Shown here one piece after another: positions 47,751-57,220 of a DNA stretch of 64,000 nt. Numbering within the stretch: position 1 is the stretch's first letter; each line of letters starts with the position of its first letter. The notes under the pieces were generated by a model that did not search any database, was not told the DNA's origin, and worked only from the letters and a program-made list of their open reading frames with translations. The DNA is from Bacteroidota bacterium. Lineage in GTDB: Bacteria > Bacteroidota > Bacteroidia > AKYH767-A > 2013-40CM-41-45. The stretch covers positions 1 to 64,000 of the forward strand of contig QQVM01000003.1 in NCBI GenBank assembly GCA_003389385.1, written 5' to 3'. The translations under genes were made by a program, and so were the position numbers.

Positions 47751-48500
47751 TCAATGCTTTTTTATGCCTTTCGCCAGCTTGCTTGCGAAAATAAAATCGT
47801 TGAGCTCCTGGTTTTCTGTTCTCAATATATCCTCCACAGTTCCCTCCCACCACTTTTTACCCTGGTGTAAAAACAAAATCTTGTCGCCCACTTCAAGCAC
47901 AGAATTCATGTCATGTGTATTCATGATTGTGGTGATGTTGTATTCTTCCGTTATTTCTTTAAGCAGATTGTCAATCACAATTGAAGTGCGTGGATCAAGA
48001 CCGGAATTGGGTTCATCACAAAAAAGATAGTCGGGTTTTGTAGCAATTGCTCTGGCAATAGCCACACGCTTTTTCATTCCTCCGCTCAATTCTGAAGGGG
48101 AAAGTTTGTTCGAATTCACAAGGTTAACACGCCTAAGGCAGAAATTTACACGCTCCAGTTTTTCTTCAAGTGTCTGATTGGTGAACATGCTAAGCGGGAA
48201 CATGACATTCTGCTCCACATTCAGAGAGTCAAACAAAGCACCACCCTGGAAAACCATTCCGATCTCCTGGCGAAAAGGTTTTCTTTCTTTCCTGCTCAGT
48301 CCGGAAAATTGCTTCCCGTCATATATGATTTCACCACTGTCGACTTCAACAAGGCCTACCATGCATTTCATCATCACAGTCTTCCCTGACCCGCTGCCAC
48401 CTATGACCAAATTGACATGGCCTTTCTCAAATGAAGTGCTCACATTGCTCAGGATACTCCGGCCATTGAATCCTTTTGATATGTTTTTTAGCTCTATCAT
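47751..48500 (-). CDS. mlaF: ABC transporter ATP-binding protein, MlaF-like
   Basis: 249 aa. Walker A GGSGSGKT (34-41), Q-loop FQGGALFDSL, signature ELSGGMKKRV, Walker B YLFCDEPNSGLD. The FQGGALFDSL and GGMKKR forms are typical of MlaF/Ttg2A lipid-transport ATPases. Overlaps its permease gene by 4 bp (ATGA). An MCE-domain protein (MlaD), usual in such operons, is not adjacent. Confidence 0.9.
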   Translation of the reverse strand: MIELKNISKGFNGRSILSNVSTSFEKGHVNLVIGGSGSGKTVMMKCMVGLVEVDSGEIIYDGKQFSGLSRKERKPFRQEIGMVFQGGALFDSLNVEQNVMFPLSMFTNQTLEEKLERVNFCLRRVNLVNSNKLSPSELSGGMKKRVAIARAIATKPDYLFCDEPNSGLDPRTSIVIDNLLKEITEEYNITTIMNTHDMNSVLEVGDKILFLHQGKKWWEGTVEDILRTENQELNDFIFASKLAKGIKKH

Positions 48501-49237
48501 GTAAGAATCAACTGCGTGAGAACGTAATCGAATATCAAAATCAGAATGCTGCTGTAAACCACAGCATTTGTGCTGGACTGTCCCACTTCAAGAGCGCCGC
48601 CACCGGTATAGTAACCCTGATAAGCTGAAACGGTTGTGATTAAATATGCGAAAGTGAGAGTTTTGATTATCGCAAATGTGATATTGAAAGGAACAAAGGA
48701 ATCCTGGATTCCCATGATGTAGTCTGTTGAGCTGATCACCCCCGCTGCCGTACCTGCAACCCATCCGCCAAAAATCCCAAGGAACATGCTGATGATAACA
48801 ACAAATGGAAATATAAATATGGCGGCAAAAATTTTCGGAAGTACCAGATAAGCGGAAGAGTTGATACCCATGATTTCTAAGGCATCGATCTGCTCGGAAA
48901 CTCTCATGGTTCCGATCTCTGACGCAATACTTGATCCAATTTTGCCGGCAAGGACAAGTGACATCATGGTCGGAGAAAACTCAAGGATGATGCTGTCTCT
49001 GGCGACAATACCCACTGCAGTCATGGGAACCAGCGGGTTCACCAGGTTATAAATTGTCTGGATGGTAATTACCGCTCCCATAAAAACAGAAGTGAGTGCG
49101 ACAATGCCCAGCGAACCCCATCCGAAATTATTGAGTTCCCGGATAAACTGCTTCCAGTAAAGTGAGTACTTTTCGGGCCGGGTGAACATTTCCTTCATAA
49201 ACACCCAATACCGGCCAAGATGAAATAACCAATTCAT
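48497..49237 (-). CDS. mlaE: MlaE-family lipid ABC permease
   Basis: 246 aa, five or six membrane helices. Conserved MlaE region LVLAGKIGSSIASEIGTMRV and EQIDALEIMGINSSAYLVLP (residues ~120-160). Couples to the MlaF-like ATPase for phospholipid movement between membranes. First gene of the two-gene unit; no clear promoter box upstream. Confidence 0.92.
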   Translation of the reverse strand: MNWLFHLGRYWVFMKEMFTRPEKYSLYWKQFIRELNNFGWGSLGIVALTSVFMGAVITIQTIYNLVNPLVPMTAVGIVARDSIILEFSPTMMSLVLAGKIGSSIASEIGTMRVSEQIDALEIMGINSSAYLVLPKIFAAIFIFPFVVIISMFLGIFGGWVAGTAAGVISSTDYIMGIQDSFVPFNITFAIIKTLTFAYLITTVSAYQGYYTGGGALEVGQSSTNAVVYSSILILIFDYVLTQLILT

Positions 49238-49361
49238 TTGCGCGTTAAAAATAACAAGAATTGACAGACTCTTCCTGTATTAAAAATGCATTTTTCACAA
49301 TCAGAAGTGTGAATGAATTTCTTTGGAAGAATTGCATCAGGATTGTCTTAACTTTGCTTCC

Positions 49362-49505
49362 ATGATTAAGCCGAATCGTCTGCATATTTTTATTTTGTTC
49401 CTGACACTTGCCTTCTTGCAAAGCGGATGCTTTGTGTTCAAAAAAAAGTGCGATTGTCCTCCTGTCGGCAAAAAACCGGAAATCAGTCAGGAAAACCGGA
49501 TTTAG
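49362..49505 (+). CDS. Small lipoprotein
   Basis: 47 aa from the ATG at 49362. Signal LHIFILFLTLAFLQSGC with lipobox, then FVFKKKCDCPPVG, a short Cys-rich motif seen in small Bacteroidota lipoproteins. Function unknown; the ORF's upstream extension is not lipoprotein-like. About 100 bp before feoA. Confidence 0.6.
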   Translation: MIKPNRLHIFILFLTLAFLQSGCFVFKKKCDCPPVGKKPEISQENRI

Positions 49506-49570
49506 GCATGAGTGATATATTTTCTTATCCTGAAACTGATATAAATCATGCATTTATTCAACAAATTAGC

Positions 49571-49578
49571 TATTTTTG
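49571..49578 (+). promoter_or_regulatory. -7 promoter box of feoAB
   Basis: TATTTTTG matches TAnnTTTG. No clear -33 box at the expected distance. 30 bp before the feoA ATG. Confidence 0.4.
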
Positions 49579-49584
49579 AGTCCT

Positions 49585-49603
49585 ATTTATAATCATTCTA
49601 AAT
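49585..49603. promoter_or_regulatory. Candidate Fur box of feoAB
   Basis: ATTTATAATCATTCTAAAT is a 19-bp palindrome with one mismatched pair, between the -7 box and the feoA start at 49608. Position (overlapping the transcription start) and sequence fit a Fur-type iron-repressor site, consistent with ferrous-iron import genes downstream. Confidence 0.55.
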
Positions 49604-49607
49604 AACA

Positions 49608-49853
49608 ATGGCTAACTTATCCGGGCTCCTTTCCGGGATGAAAAAAGGACAAAAAGGAATCATAGATTCCTTCACCGACCCGGATCTTTCATTGAAGTTA
49701 CTTGAGATGGGTTGCATCCCGGGTGAAGAAGTTGAAATTGTCCGCATTGCTCCTCTCGGAGATCCAATTGCCATCAATGTTGCCGGATACATTCTGGGAC
49801 TCAGGAAATCTGAAGCAGGAACAATCCGTGTAAGGATGAATGCAGGCAAGTGA
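49608..49853 (+). CDS. feoA: Ferrous iron transport protein FeoA
   Basis: 81 aa SH3-like domain: MANLSGLLSGMKKGQKGIID, LLEMGCIPGEEVEIVRIAPLG, GYILGLRKSEAGTIRV. Cytoplasmic regulator of FeoB. 90 bp upstream of feoB; a likely Fur box lies just before the start. Confidence 0.95.
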   Translation: MANLSGLLSGMKKGQKGIIDSFTDPDLSLKLLEMGCIPGEEVEIVRIAPLGDPIAINVAGYILGLRKSEAGTIRVRMNAGK

Positions 49854-49943
49854 TAATTATTTCAAAGCCCATTATTAATGTTCAGTTAATCATTCTGACC
49901 TCATCAGGGTCTTGAATGCTTACCCAAATAATCTGCCTATAAA

Positions 49944-52070
49944 GTGATCGAAACACATCTTAAAGTTGCACTGATTGGAAATCCGAATAGCGGCAAATCA
50001 TCTGTATTTAATCTGCTGACCGGATTAAATCAGAAGATTGCGAATTTCCCCGGTGTCACTGTCGAGAAGCGCACAGGCTCAACAGTGCTTAAGAAATCTG
50101 ATGGCCGCCGGCTCAGGGCAGAAATCACAGACCTTCCAGGCACCTATTCACTTTATCCCAAATCCCCCGAAGAAGTAATTCCATTTTCAATTCTCTGCGA
50201 CCCTGACAATGCTGCTCATCCTGATCTTGCGCTTGTTGTGGCCGACGGTACAAACCTCAAACGTAATCTATTTTTGTGTTCTCAGATTCTTGACCTGAAG
50301 ATCCCTGTGGTTCTCGTAATCAACATGATGGATATTGTAAGGTTCAAAAATATAAACATAGATATTGAAGGTTTATCTGCAAGGCTCGGCATTCCGGTTA
50401 TACCTATGAACAGCCGCAATGGCGAAGGGCTTGATGAACTCAAGGCAGCAATGGCTGAAGAGATAAGTCCGGCAGCTGATAAGTTTATTGACGTAGCCTC
50501 ATTCTCTCCTAAAGTAGTTATGGAGACAAGATCCATGATCAATGTCAACAGCGACTACAACGCTTTTTTAGTAGCCAACAACCTCAAACTTATCACAGGT
50601 TTTGAATTACCTGAATGGAAAAAAAACAAGATAGCACAGATCTGTGCTGAGGAGAAATTTGATTCCAACACAATGCAACAAAAAGAAACCCTTGAAAGGT
50701 ACAAGGTGATTTCTGAAATTATGCATCATTATGTGAAGGTGCAGCGCGGACAATTAAAGTCGTACACAAATAAAATCGACAGTCTTCTCACCCACCGAAT
50801 CTGGGGCTACGCAATATTTCTGGGAGTTCTTCTTTTAATTTTTCAGGCAATTTTTGCCTGGGCCAGTTACCCCATGGACCTGATCGATTCAGGATTTCAG
50901 TCACTCAGTATTGGACTTGCATCAGTTTTACCTGAAGGCATACTGAGCGACTTGCTTATTAACGGAGTTCTGGCAGGTCTCAACGGTATCGTAGTATTCG
51001 TGCCTCAAATCGCATTGTTATTTTTCTTCATTGCGATTCTGGAAGATACCGGCTATATGGCCAGAGTCAGTTTCATCATGGACCGTCTCATGCGCAAATT
51101 CGGACTGAACGGCAAGTCATTGATACCTCTTATCAGCGGAGTAGCCTGTGCTGTTCCTGCAATCATGTCGACTCGCACGATTCAAAGCTGGAAAGAAAGA
51201 CTGATCACAATCATGGTCACTCCTCTGATGAGTTGCTCGGCAAGGCTTCCGGTGTACACTCTTCTGATAGCGCTGATTATTCCCAAATCTACTTTCATGG
51301 GCTTCAATCTGCAGGGACTTGTTCTGATGATGATGTACATGCTTGGCTTTGTTGCTGCCATGGCAGCGGCTTTGGTGATGAAATACATCATACGATCAAA
51401 TGAAAAGAGCTTTTTTGTGATGGAGCTGCCCATGTACCGAATTCCCAGATGGTCTTCCATTGTCATGCATCTGGTCGAAAAAGTGAAGATCTTCCTCTTC
51501 GAAGCAGGTAAAGTGATCATTTCTATATCTATCATTCTTTGGGTGATGGCTTCCTTTGCTCCTTCCGGAGCCTTCAATACAATCGAGGAAAAATATTCGG
51601 AAACAGAATTCACTTCAATCCTTACTGAAGAAGAAATCAGCCAGAAAATTCAATCGGAAAAACTGGAGGCTTCTTATGCCGGACGGCTTGGCCACATCAT
51701 TGAACCGGTGATTGAACCACTTGGCTTCGACTGGAAAATCGGTATTGCCCTCATCACATCCTTCGCTGCGAGAGAGGTTTTTGTAGGCACGATGTCTACG
51801 ATTTACAGTGTGGGAATGGATGAATCTTCGTCAATGACAGTAAAAGAAAAAATGCGTGCGGAGATAAATCCTGACACCGGAGGACCGCGATATAATTTTG
51901 CAGTCGGGCTTTCACTCATGTTTTTTTATGCTTTTGCAATGCAGTGCATGAGCACTGTGGCAGTGGTTTACCGTGAGACACGAAGAATCCGCTATCCGCT
52001 TATCCAGGTACTTTATTTAAGCGGGCTTGCCTATATCAGCAGTCTGATTATTTATCAGACTCTGAGTTGA
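49944..52070 (+). CDS. feoB: Ferrous iron transporter FeoB
   Basis: 708 aa from a GTG at 49944. N-terminal G domain: G1 GNPNSGKSS (12-20), G3 DLPGTYSL, G4 NMMD. A membrane region follows with the two Gate domains and core (NGVLAGLNGIVVFVPQIALL, 20 residues; PLISGVACAVPAIMSTRTI; SCSARLPVYTLL). Imports Fe2+ across the inner membrane. Start inferred from the family N-terminus; no ATG is nearby. Confidence 0.97.
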   Translation: MIETHLKVALIGNPNSGKSSVFNLLTGLNQKIANFPGVTVEKRTGSTVLKKSDGRRLRAEITDLPGTYSLYPKSPEEVIPFSILCDPDNAAHPDLALVVADGTNLKRNLFLCSQILDLKIPVVLVINMMDIVRFKNINIDIEGLSARLGIPVIPMNSRNGEGLDELKAAMAEEISPAADKFIDVASFSPKVVMETRSMINVNSDYNAFLVANNLKLITGFELPEWKKNKIAQICAEEKFDSNTMQQKETLERYKVISEIMHHYVKVQRGQLKSYTNKIDSLLTHRIWGYAIFLGVLLLIFQAIFAWASYPMDLIDSGFQSLSIGLASVLPEGILSDLLINGVLAGLNGIVVFVPQIALLFFFIAILEDTGYMARVSFIMDRLMRKFGLNGKSLIPLISGVACAVPAIMSTRTIQSWKERLITIMVTPLMSCSARLPVYTLLIALIIPKSTFMGFNLQGLVLMMMYMLGFVAAMAAALVMKYIIRSNEKSFFVMELPMYRIPRWSSIVMHLVEKVKIFLFEAGKVIISISIILWVMASFAPSGAFNTIEEKYSETEFTSILTEEEISQKIQSEKLEASYAGRLGHIIEPVIEPLGFDWKIGIALITSFAAREVFVGTMSTIYSVGMDESSSMTVKEKMRAEINPDTGGPRYNFAVGLSLMFFYAFAMQCMSTVAVVYRETRRIRYPLIQVLYLSGLAYISSLIIYQTLS

Positions 52071-52156
52071 GCATCACACTTGTCTGTTGAAAAAATCGAA
52101 TCAGGTTTAATAATTCCGGGATTTGAAATTCTATTTTTGAATTGGGACAATTCCTT

Positions 52157-52795
52157 ATGTCACAAATTGAAATTAAAAACATATTAGGCAAATACCTTCC
52201 AGAAGGAAGCGTAGATATATGTGCATTATGGATCACGGAAAAAAGCATCCACCTGAAAATCACAAGAGGCCGCGCCACAAAGTACGGTGACTATAAACCG
52301 CTTGGCCCGGGAAAAGGACACCATATCAGTGTCAATCATGATTTGAATCCATATTCTTTCCTCATCACATTTATTCATGAAGTGGCGCATCTTCACTGCT
52401 TCAATATGTACGGACAGAGGCATGATCCGCATGGACGTGAGTGGAAAAATGAATTCGGATATTTGCTTGGATATTTCATTCAGCAAAATGTCTTTCCCCA
52501 GGATATGGAGGCCGTGCTGAAAGAATATCTGAAAAATCCTTCAGCTTCCTCATGCTCAGATCCCGACCTGCACAGAATTCTTAAAAAATATGATCAGAGT
52601 CTTAAGTCAGGAGTTATACATCTTGAAGAACTGCCGCGTGATTCACTTTTTTACTTACACCAGTCAAAATCCGGTCAACTCTTTAAGAAAGGAAAGAGGC
52701 TGAGAACACGTTTTCATTGCCTGGAATTAAACAGCGGCAGGGAATACCTTGTCAATGCGCTTTCTGAAGTTGTGCCGGCAGCGAACAGTCACTGA
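52157..52795 (+). CDS. SprT-like zinc-dependent protein
   Basis: 212 aa from the ATG at 52157. HEVAH zinc motif (residues 74-78) in FIHEVAHLHCFNMYG, then RHDPHGREWKNEFGYLLGYF; the C-terminal part lacks a clear zinc ribbon. SprT-like family, whose eukaryotic member Spartan is a DNA-protein crosslink protease; bacterial roles are unknown. 86 bp after feoB. Confidence 0.85.
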   Translation: MSQIEIKNILGKYLPEGSVDICALWITEKSIHLKITRGRATKYGDYKPLGPGKGHHISVNHDLNPYSFLITFIHEVAHLHCFNMYGQRHDPHGREWKNEFGYLLGYFIQQNVFPQDMEAVLKEYLKNPSASSCSDPDLHRILKKYDQSLKSGVIHLEELPRDSLFYLHQSKSGQLFKKGKRLRTRFHCLELNSGREYLVNALSEVVPAANSH

Positions 52796-52936
52796 ATGAC
52801 AACCGTTCAATTAATCAGCACGAGTTTCCAGCTTGTGAATTCTCCTGAATTGGCAAATAATTAAGAGTGAAATGGGCCTTCATTTACATCAATAATCATT
52901 ACATTTGCCATAAGCAGTTTCTTTAACACGGCGCAT

Positions 52937-54226
52937 ATGCAAGAAAGCATCATAGCTCAAAACGGAGGCTTACATGTTTCAAACATGGCAGAAAACCTTA
53001 TCGGTTCTGAGATCATCAAACTCGCTGCTGATATAAATGAAAAAATTCGCAACGGGGAAACAATTTACAACTTCACCATAGGTGATTTTGATCCTTCCAT
53101 TTTTCCAATTCCTTCAGAACTCAATGATGAAATTATAAAAGCATACAGGGAGAATCATACAAATTATCCTGCTGCTAATGGTATGGCTGAACTCAGAAAT
53201 TCCGTTTCGGATTTTATCAGGGAAAATATGGGGCTTGACTATACACCCGATGAAGTTCTCATTTCCGGCGGATCTAGACCATTGATTTACGGAGCCTATG
53301 TAACCATTCTTGACAAAGGTGACACGGTGATTTTTCCTGTTCCCTCCTGGAACAACAATCACTACTGCCATCTGACTCATGCTTCTTCAATTCTGGTTGA
53401 AACCAAACCTGAAAATTTCTTTATGCCAACAGCTGAAGAACTGAAGCCGCATTTGTCAAGCGCGACATTTCTTGCTTTGTGCTCACCGTTAAATCCTACC
53501 GGAACAGTATTCGCGAAGAATCAGCTTGAGGAAATCTGCGACTTGATTCTTGAAGAAAACACTCGCAGAGGCCCCAACATGAAACCTCTGTATCTTATGT
53601 ACGATCAGGTTTACTGGGTACTTACTTACGGACACACAAAGCATTATGATCCTGTGAGCCTGAGACCTGAAATGCGCAATTACACTATTTACATTGACGG
53701 TATATCAAAGTCACTTGCTGCAACAGGTGTGCGTGTGGGCTGGGCATTTGGCCCTAAGAGAATTATGGATAAAATGCGAGCGATCCTTTCACACATCGGG
53801 GCATGGGCTCCAAAAGCAGAACAGATCGCCACAAGCAGATATCTGAATAACAAGACTGCATTAAACACTTTTTTATCGGGGTTTAAAAAAGAAGTGGACG
53901 AAAGGCTGCAGTCATTCTACCAAGGATTTATTCAACTGAAAGACGAAGGTCACTTCGTGGATGCGGTAATACCTCAGGCTGCAATTTACCTTACAGTGAA
54001 AATTGATCTTAAAGGCAAGAAGACTAAGGAGGGAAAAAATCTGAATTCACAAAAGGTTGTCACACAGTACATTCTTGACACAGCAAAGATAGCCATCGTC
54101 CCATTCTCGGCCTTCGGCGCTTCCGATGATTCATGCTGGTACAGGCTTTCTGTAGGCACATGCCGAACTGAGCAAATCCCTTCTGTGATCGAATCACTGA
54201 GAAAAGCGCTTGAGTCATTGACATAA
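52937..54226 (+). CDS. Class I/II PLP-dependent aminotransferase
   Basis: 429 aa. FTIGDFDPSIFPIP, NYPAANGMAELRNSVSDFI, LCSPLNPTGTVF, and YIDGISKSLAATGVRVGWAFG with the PLP Lys in GISKSL. Resembles aspartate aminotransferase-type enzymes; the amino acid cannot be named from sequence. A -7-like TACATTTG lies at 52900-52907. 89 bp before the manC-type gene. Confidence 0.9.
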   Translation: MQESIIAQNGGLHVSNMAENLIGSEIIKLAADINEKIRNGETIYNFTIGDFDPSIFPIPSELNDEIIKAYRENHTNYPAANGMAELRNSVSDFIRENMGLDYTPDEVLISGGSRPLIYGAYVTILDKGDTVIFPVPSWNNNHYCHLTHASSILVETKPENFFMPTAEELKPHLSSATFLALCSPLNPTGTVFAKNQLEEICDLILEENTRRGPNMKPLYLMYDQVYWVLTYGHTKHYDPVSLRPEMRNYTIYIDGISKSLAATGVRVGWAFGPKRIMDKMRAILSHIGAWAPKAEQIATSRYLNNKTALNTFLSGFKKEVDERLQSFYQGFIQLKDEGHFVDAVIPQAAIYLTVKIDLKGKKTKEGKNLNSQKVVTQYILDTAKIAIVPFSAFGASDDSCWYRLSVGTCRTEQIPSVIESLRKALESLT

Positions 54227-54315
54227 AGATTCTTTCGCGACAATAAAAAAATCTGAAATCATTCCCGGAATAAAATTGAGGGTGCGCATAGAGTAAAAAA
54301 CTCCCTGATTAAAAT

Positions 54316-55401
54316 ATGAAGAACAACTACTGCATCATCATGGCAGGCGGCATTGGAAGCCGGTTCTGGCCCATGAGCAGAAACCATAATCCGAAACAAT
54401 TTCTGGACATTCTTGGAACCGGCAAAACGCTTATCAGGCAAACATATGAGAGATTCCTGAATATATGCCCACAGGAAAACATCTATATAGTCACAAATGA
54501 CCATTATATCAGCCTGGTGAAAGAACAAATTCCGGAAATCGGTGACAACCAGATTCTGGCCGAACCTCAGCGCAGAAACACTGCCCCTTGTATAGCATAT
54601 GCTGTATTTAAAATCGCATGCATTAATCCGAATGCGAACATGGTAGTTGCCCCGTCGGATCATGTGATCACTGATGAGAAGAGATTTCAGCAAGCAATAA
54701 TGAAAGGACTGGATTTCACATCCACAAACGATGGCCTTCTTACCATCGGAATCAAACCCAGCCGTCCAGATACCGGTTATGGTTATATTCAGTTTAAAGA
54801 GAACAGCTCTGTAGAAGATTTTCGCATCAGCGAAGTGAAAACATTTACCGAAAAGCCGAACCTGGAAATGGCCAAGTTTTTCCTTAAGAGCGGAGAATTT
54901 CTTTGGAATGCCGGCATATTTCTTTGGAATGCACGCAGTATAAAGAAAGGTTTCGAAATGCACCTTCCTGAAATGTACAACCTGTTCAATTCAGGGAATG
55001 AAGTCTACAACACTCCGGGTGAAGATGAATTTATCAGAAGAGCATATACCCATTGTACCAACATCTCAATCGATTACGGTGTGATGGAAAAAGCCAAGAA
55101 CGTTTTTGTTCTTAGCGCAGAGTTTGGCTGGAGCGATCTCGGGACTTGGAAATCACTCTATGAACACCTTCCGCATGATGAGCAGGGCAATGCCATGACT
55201 GCAGCCAATGTCATGCTCGATCATACTTATAATTGCATCATCAACACAGGCAAGGAAAAACTTGCCGTGATACAGGGACTGGAAAATTTCATTGTGGTTG
55301 ACACAGAACAGGTTTTGTTCATATGTCCTAAAGATGACGAACAGAAAGTTCGCAACCTGGTGAATGATGTGAAGATCAAGAAAGGTGAAAAATACACCTG
55401 A
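54316..55401 (+). CDS. manC: Mannose-1-phosphate guanylyltransferase
   Basis: 361 aa. Nucleotidyltransferase: MAGGIGSRFWPMSRNHNPKQ, APSDHVI, VKTFTEKPNLEMAKFFLKSG and LWNAGIFLW. Makes GDP-mannose for surface glycans, fitting the glycosyltransferases elsewhere in the window. Lacks the C-terminal isomerase domain of bifunctional ManC. Confidence 0.93.
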   Translation: MKNNYCIIMAGGIGSRFWPMSRNHNPKQFLDILGTGKTLIRQTYERFLNICPQENIYIVTNDHYISLVKEQIPEIGDNQILAEPQRRNTAPCIAYAVFKIACINPNANMVVAPSDHVITDEKRFQQAIMKGLDFTSTNDGLLTIGIKPSRPDTGYGYIQFKENSSVEDFRISEVKTFTEKPNLEMAKFFLKSGEFLWNAGIFLWNARSIKKGFEMHLPEMYNLFNSGNEVYNTPGEDEFIRRAYTHCTNISIDYGVMEKAKNVFVLSAEFGWSDLGTWKSLYEHLPHDEQGNAMTAANVMLDHTYNCIINTGKEKLAVIQGLENFIVVDTEQVLFICPKDDEQKVRNLVNDVKIKKGEKYT

Positions 55402-55421
55402 GTTTTTCCATCTGCACAAAA

Positions 55422-56834
55422 TCAGGCTTTCACTTTGCTGATATCACCCACCATGTCTTCGGGTCTTACCCATTCTTCAAACTGTTCGGCAGTCAGATAG
55501 CCAAGCTCTATCGCCGTTTGCTTTAGAGTCAATCCCTTTTTGTGTGCGGTCTGCGCGATCTCCGCAGCTTTATAGTAGCCGATCTTTGTGTTGAGTGCAG
55601 TCACCAGCATAAGTGAATTGTCGAGATTCTTTTTGATGTTCTCTTCAATAGGACGAATACCTGTTGCACACTTGTCATTGAAGGAAACACATACATCTCC
55701 GATCAGTCGTGCAGAATGCAGGAAATTAAAAATCATTACAGGTTTGAAAACATTAAGCTCGAAGTGACCGGTAGCTCCGCCAATATTGATTGATACATCA
55801 TTGCCAAGAACCTGGGCCGCAACCATTGTCATTGCTTCGCATTGCGTAGGATTCACTTTACCGGGCATGATTGAAGACCCCGGCTCATTATCGGGAATAA
55901 AAATTTCGCCTATACCCGATCGTGGTCCGGAAGCGAGAAGCCGAATATCGTTGGCGATTTTCATCAATGAACAAGCTACAGTTTTCAGTGCGCCATGTGA
56001 TTCCACTATAGCGTCATGCGCTGCCAAAGCCTCGAACTTGTTCTCAGCGGTGATAAAAGGAATTCCGGTCAGTTTCGCGATATGCGCAGCCACTTTTTCA
56101 GAATAAGCCGGAGGCGTATTTATTCCTGTACCCACTGCAGTTCCTCCAAGGGCCAGCTCAGAAAGATGAGCGAGTGTATTCTTAATCGCCCTCAGTCCGT
56201 GATCAAGCTGAGACACATATCCTGAAATCTCCTGTCCGAGGGTAAGCGGTGTAGCATCCATCAGATGTGTCCTGCCGATCTTGACAACATGCATGAATTC
56301 ATTGGCTTTAGTGCGTAATGTGTCACGCAGCTTTTCAATGCCCGGAATGCAAACATCAAGCAGAATTTTATATGCAGCAATGTGCATTGCTGTTGGAAAT
56401 GTATCGTTTGATGACTGCGATTTGTTCACATCATCATTCGGGTGAAGCACTTTCTTTTCATCAGTCAGTTGCCCTCCACTGAGCACATGAGCCCTGTATG
56501 CAATCACTTCATTGACATTCATGTTCGACTGGGTTCCTGAACCTGTCTGCCATACAACGAGCGGAAACTGATCGTCCAGTTTTCCTTCCAGGATTTCATC
56601 ACATACTTTACCAATCAGATCACATTTCTGCTTGTCCAAAACTCCAGCATCAAGGTTTGTAAGTGCAGCGGCTTTTTTCAGGTAAGCGAAAGCATAGATT
56701 ATCTCCAAAGGCATTCTGTTGGTATCAGCCGCAATTTTAAAATTCTCAATTGAACGTTGAGTCTGTGCGCCCCAGTATACATCAGCCGGAACTTCCACAA
56801 TTCCCATTGTATCTTTTTCTTTCCTGGTTTTCAT
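55422..56834 (-). CDS. fumC: Class II fumarate hydratase
   Basis: 470 aa. Aspartase/fumarase fold: [44 protein letters not shown], and signature [15 protein letters not shown]. Interconverts fumarate and malate in the TCA cycle. Last gene of a prfB-arsC-fumC unit, 37 bp after arsC. Confidence 0.95.
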   Translation of the reverse strand: MKTRKEKDTMGIVEVPADVYWGAQTQRSIENFKIAADTNRMPLEIIYAFAYLKKAAALTNLDAGVLDKQKCDLIGKVCDEILEGKLDDQFPLVVWQTGSGTQSNMNVNEVIAYRAHVLSGGQLTDEKKVLHPNDDVNKSQSSNDTFPTAMHIAAYKILLDVCIPGIEKLRDTLRTKANEFMHVVKIGRTHLMDATPLTLGQEISGYVSQLDHGLRAIKNTLAHLSELALGGTAVGTGINTPPAYSEKVAAHIAKLTGIPFITAENKFEALAAHDAIVESHGALKTVACSLMKIANDIRLLASGPRSGIGEIFIPDNEPGSSIMPGKVNPTQCEAMTMVAAQVLGNDVSINIGGATGHFELNVFKPVMIFNFLHSARLIGDVCVSFNDKCATGIRPIEENIKKNLDNSLMLVTALNTKIGYYKAAEIAQTAHKKGLTLKQTAIELGYLTAEQFEEWVRPEDMVGDISKVKA

Positions 56835-56871
56835 ATCAGTCTAGTTTAAACTTTCTTAAAAAATATGTGTA

Positions 56872-57216
56872 TCAAAGCATTTGCTGAATGAGTTCAAGCG
56901 GTCTCGCGATGAATGCTTTATTACCTTTAATAACTATCGGCCTTTCGATAAGAATCGGATTCTGAGCAAGAACCTTAATCCATTCTGAATTGCTCAGCTT
57001 TTTACTTTCGTATTTCTCCTTATAAAGCGATTCCTTTTTTCTGATAAGTTCTTCAGCTTTCAAGCCAAGTAATTTCAAAAGTTCTTTAATCTCCTTTTGC
57101 TTTGGCTTTTCAAGCAAATACTCATACACTTCTGCGTCTTCTCCGCAATGCTCCCTTATCGACTTCATCGCTTTCGCGCATGTGCTACAACCTGATTTAT
57201 GCCAAACCCTGATCAT
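56872..57216 (-). CDS. arsC: ArsC-family reductase (thioredoxin fold)
   Basis: 114 aa. Active site HKSGCSTC with Cys10 and Cys13, and ILIERPIVIKGNKAFIARPL near the end (the RP arsenate-reductase segment). Could be an arsenate reductase or a Spx/YffB-like relative; no other ars genes nearby, so arsenic resistance is unproven. 4 bp after prfB. Confidence 0.88.
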   Translation of the reverse strand: MIRVWHKSGCSTCAKAMKSIREHCGEDAEVYEYLLEKPKQKEIKELLKLLGLKAEELIRKKESLYKEKYESKKLSNSEWIKVLAQNPILIERPIVIKGNKAFIARPLELIQQML

Positions 57217-57220
57217 ATCT

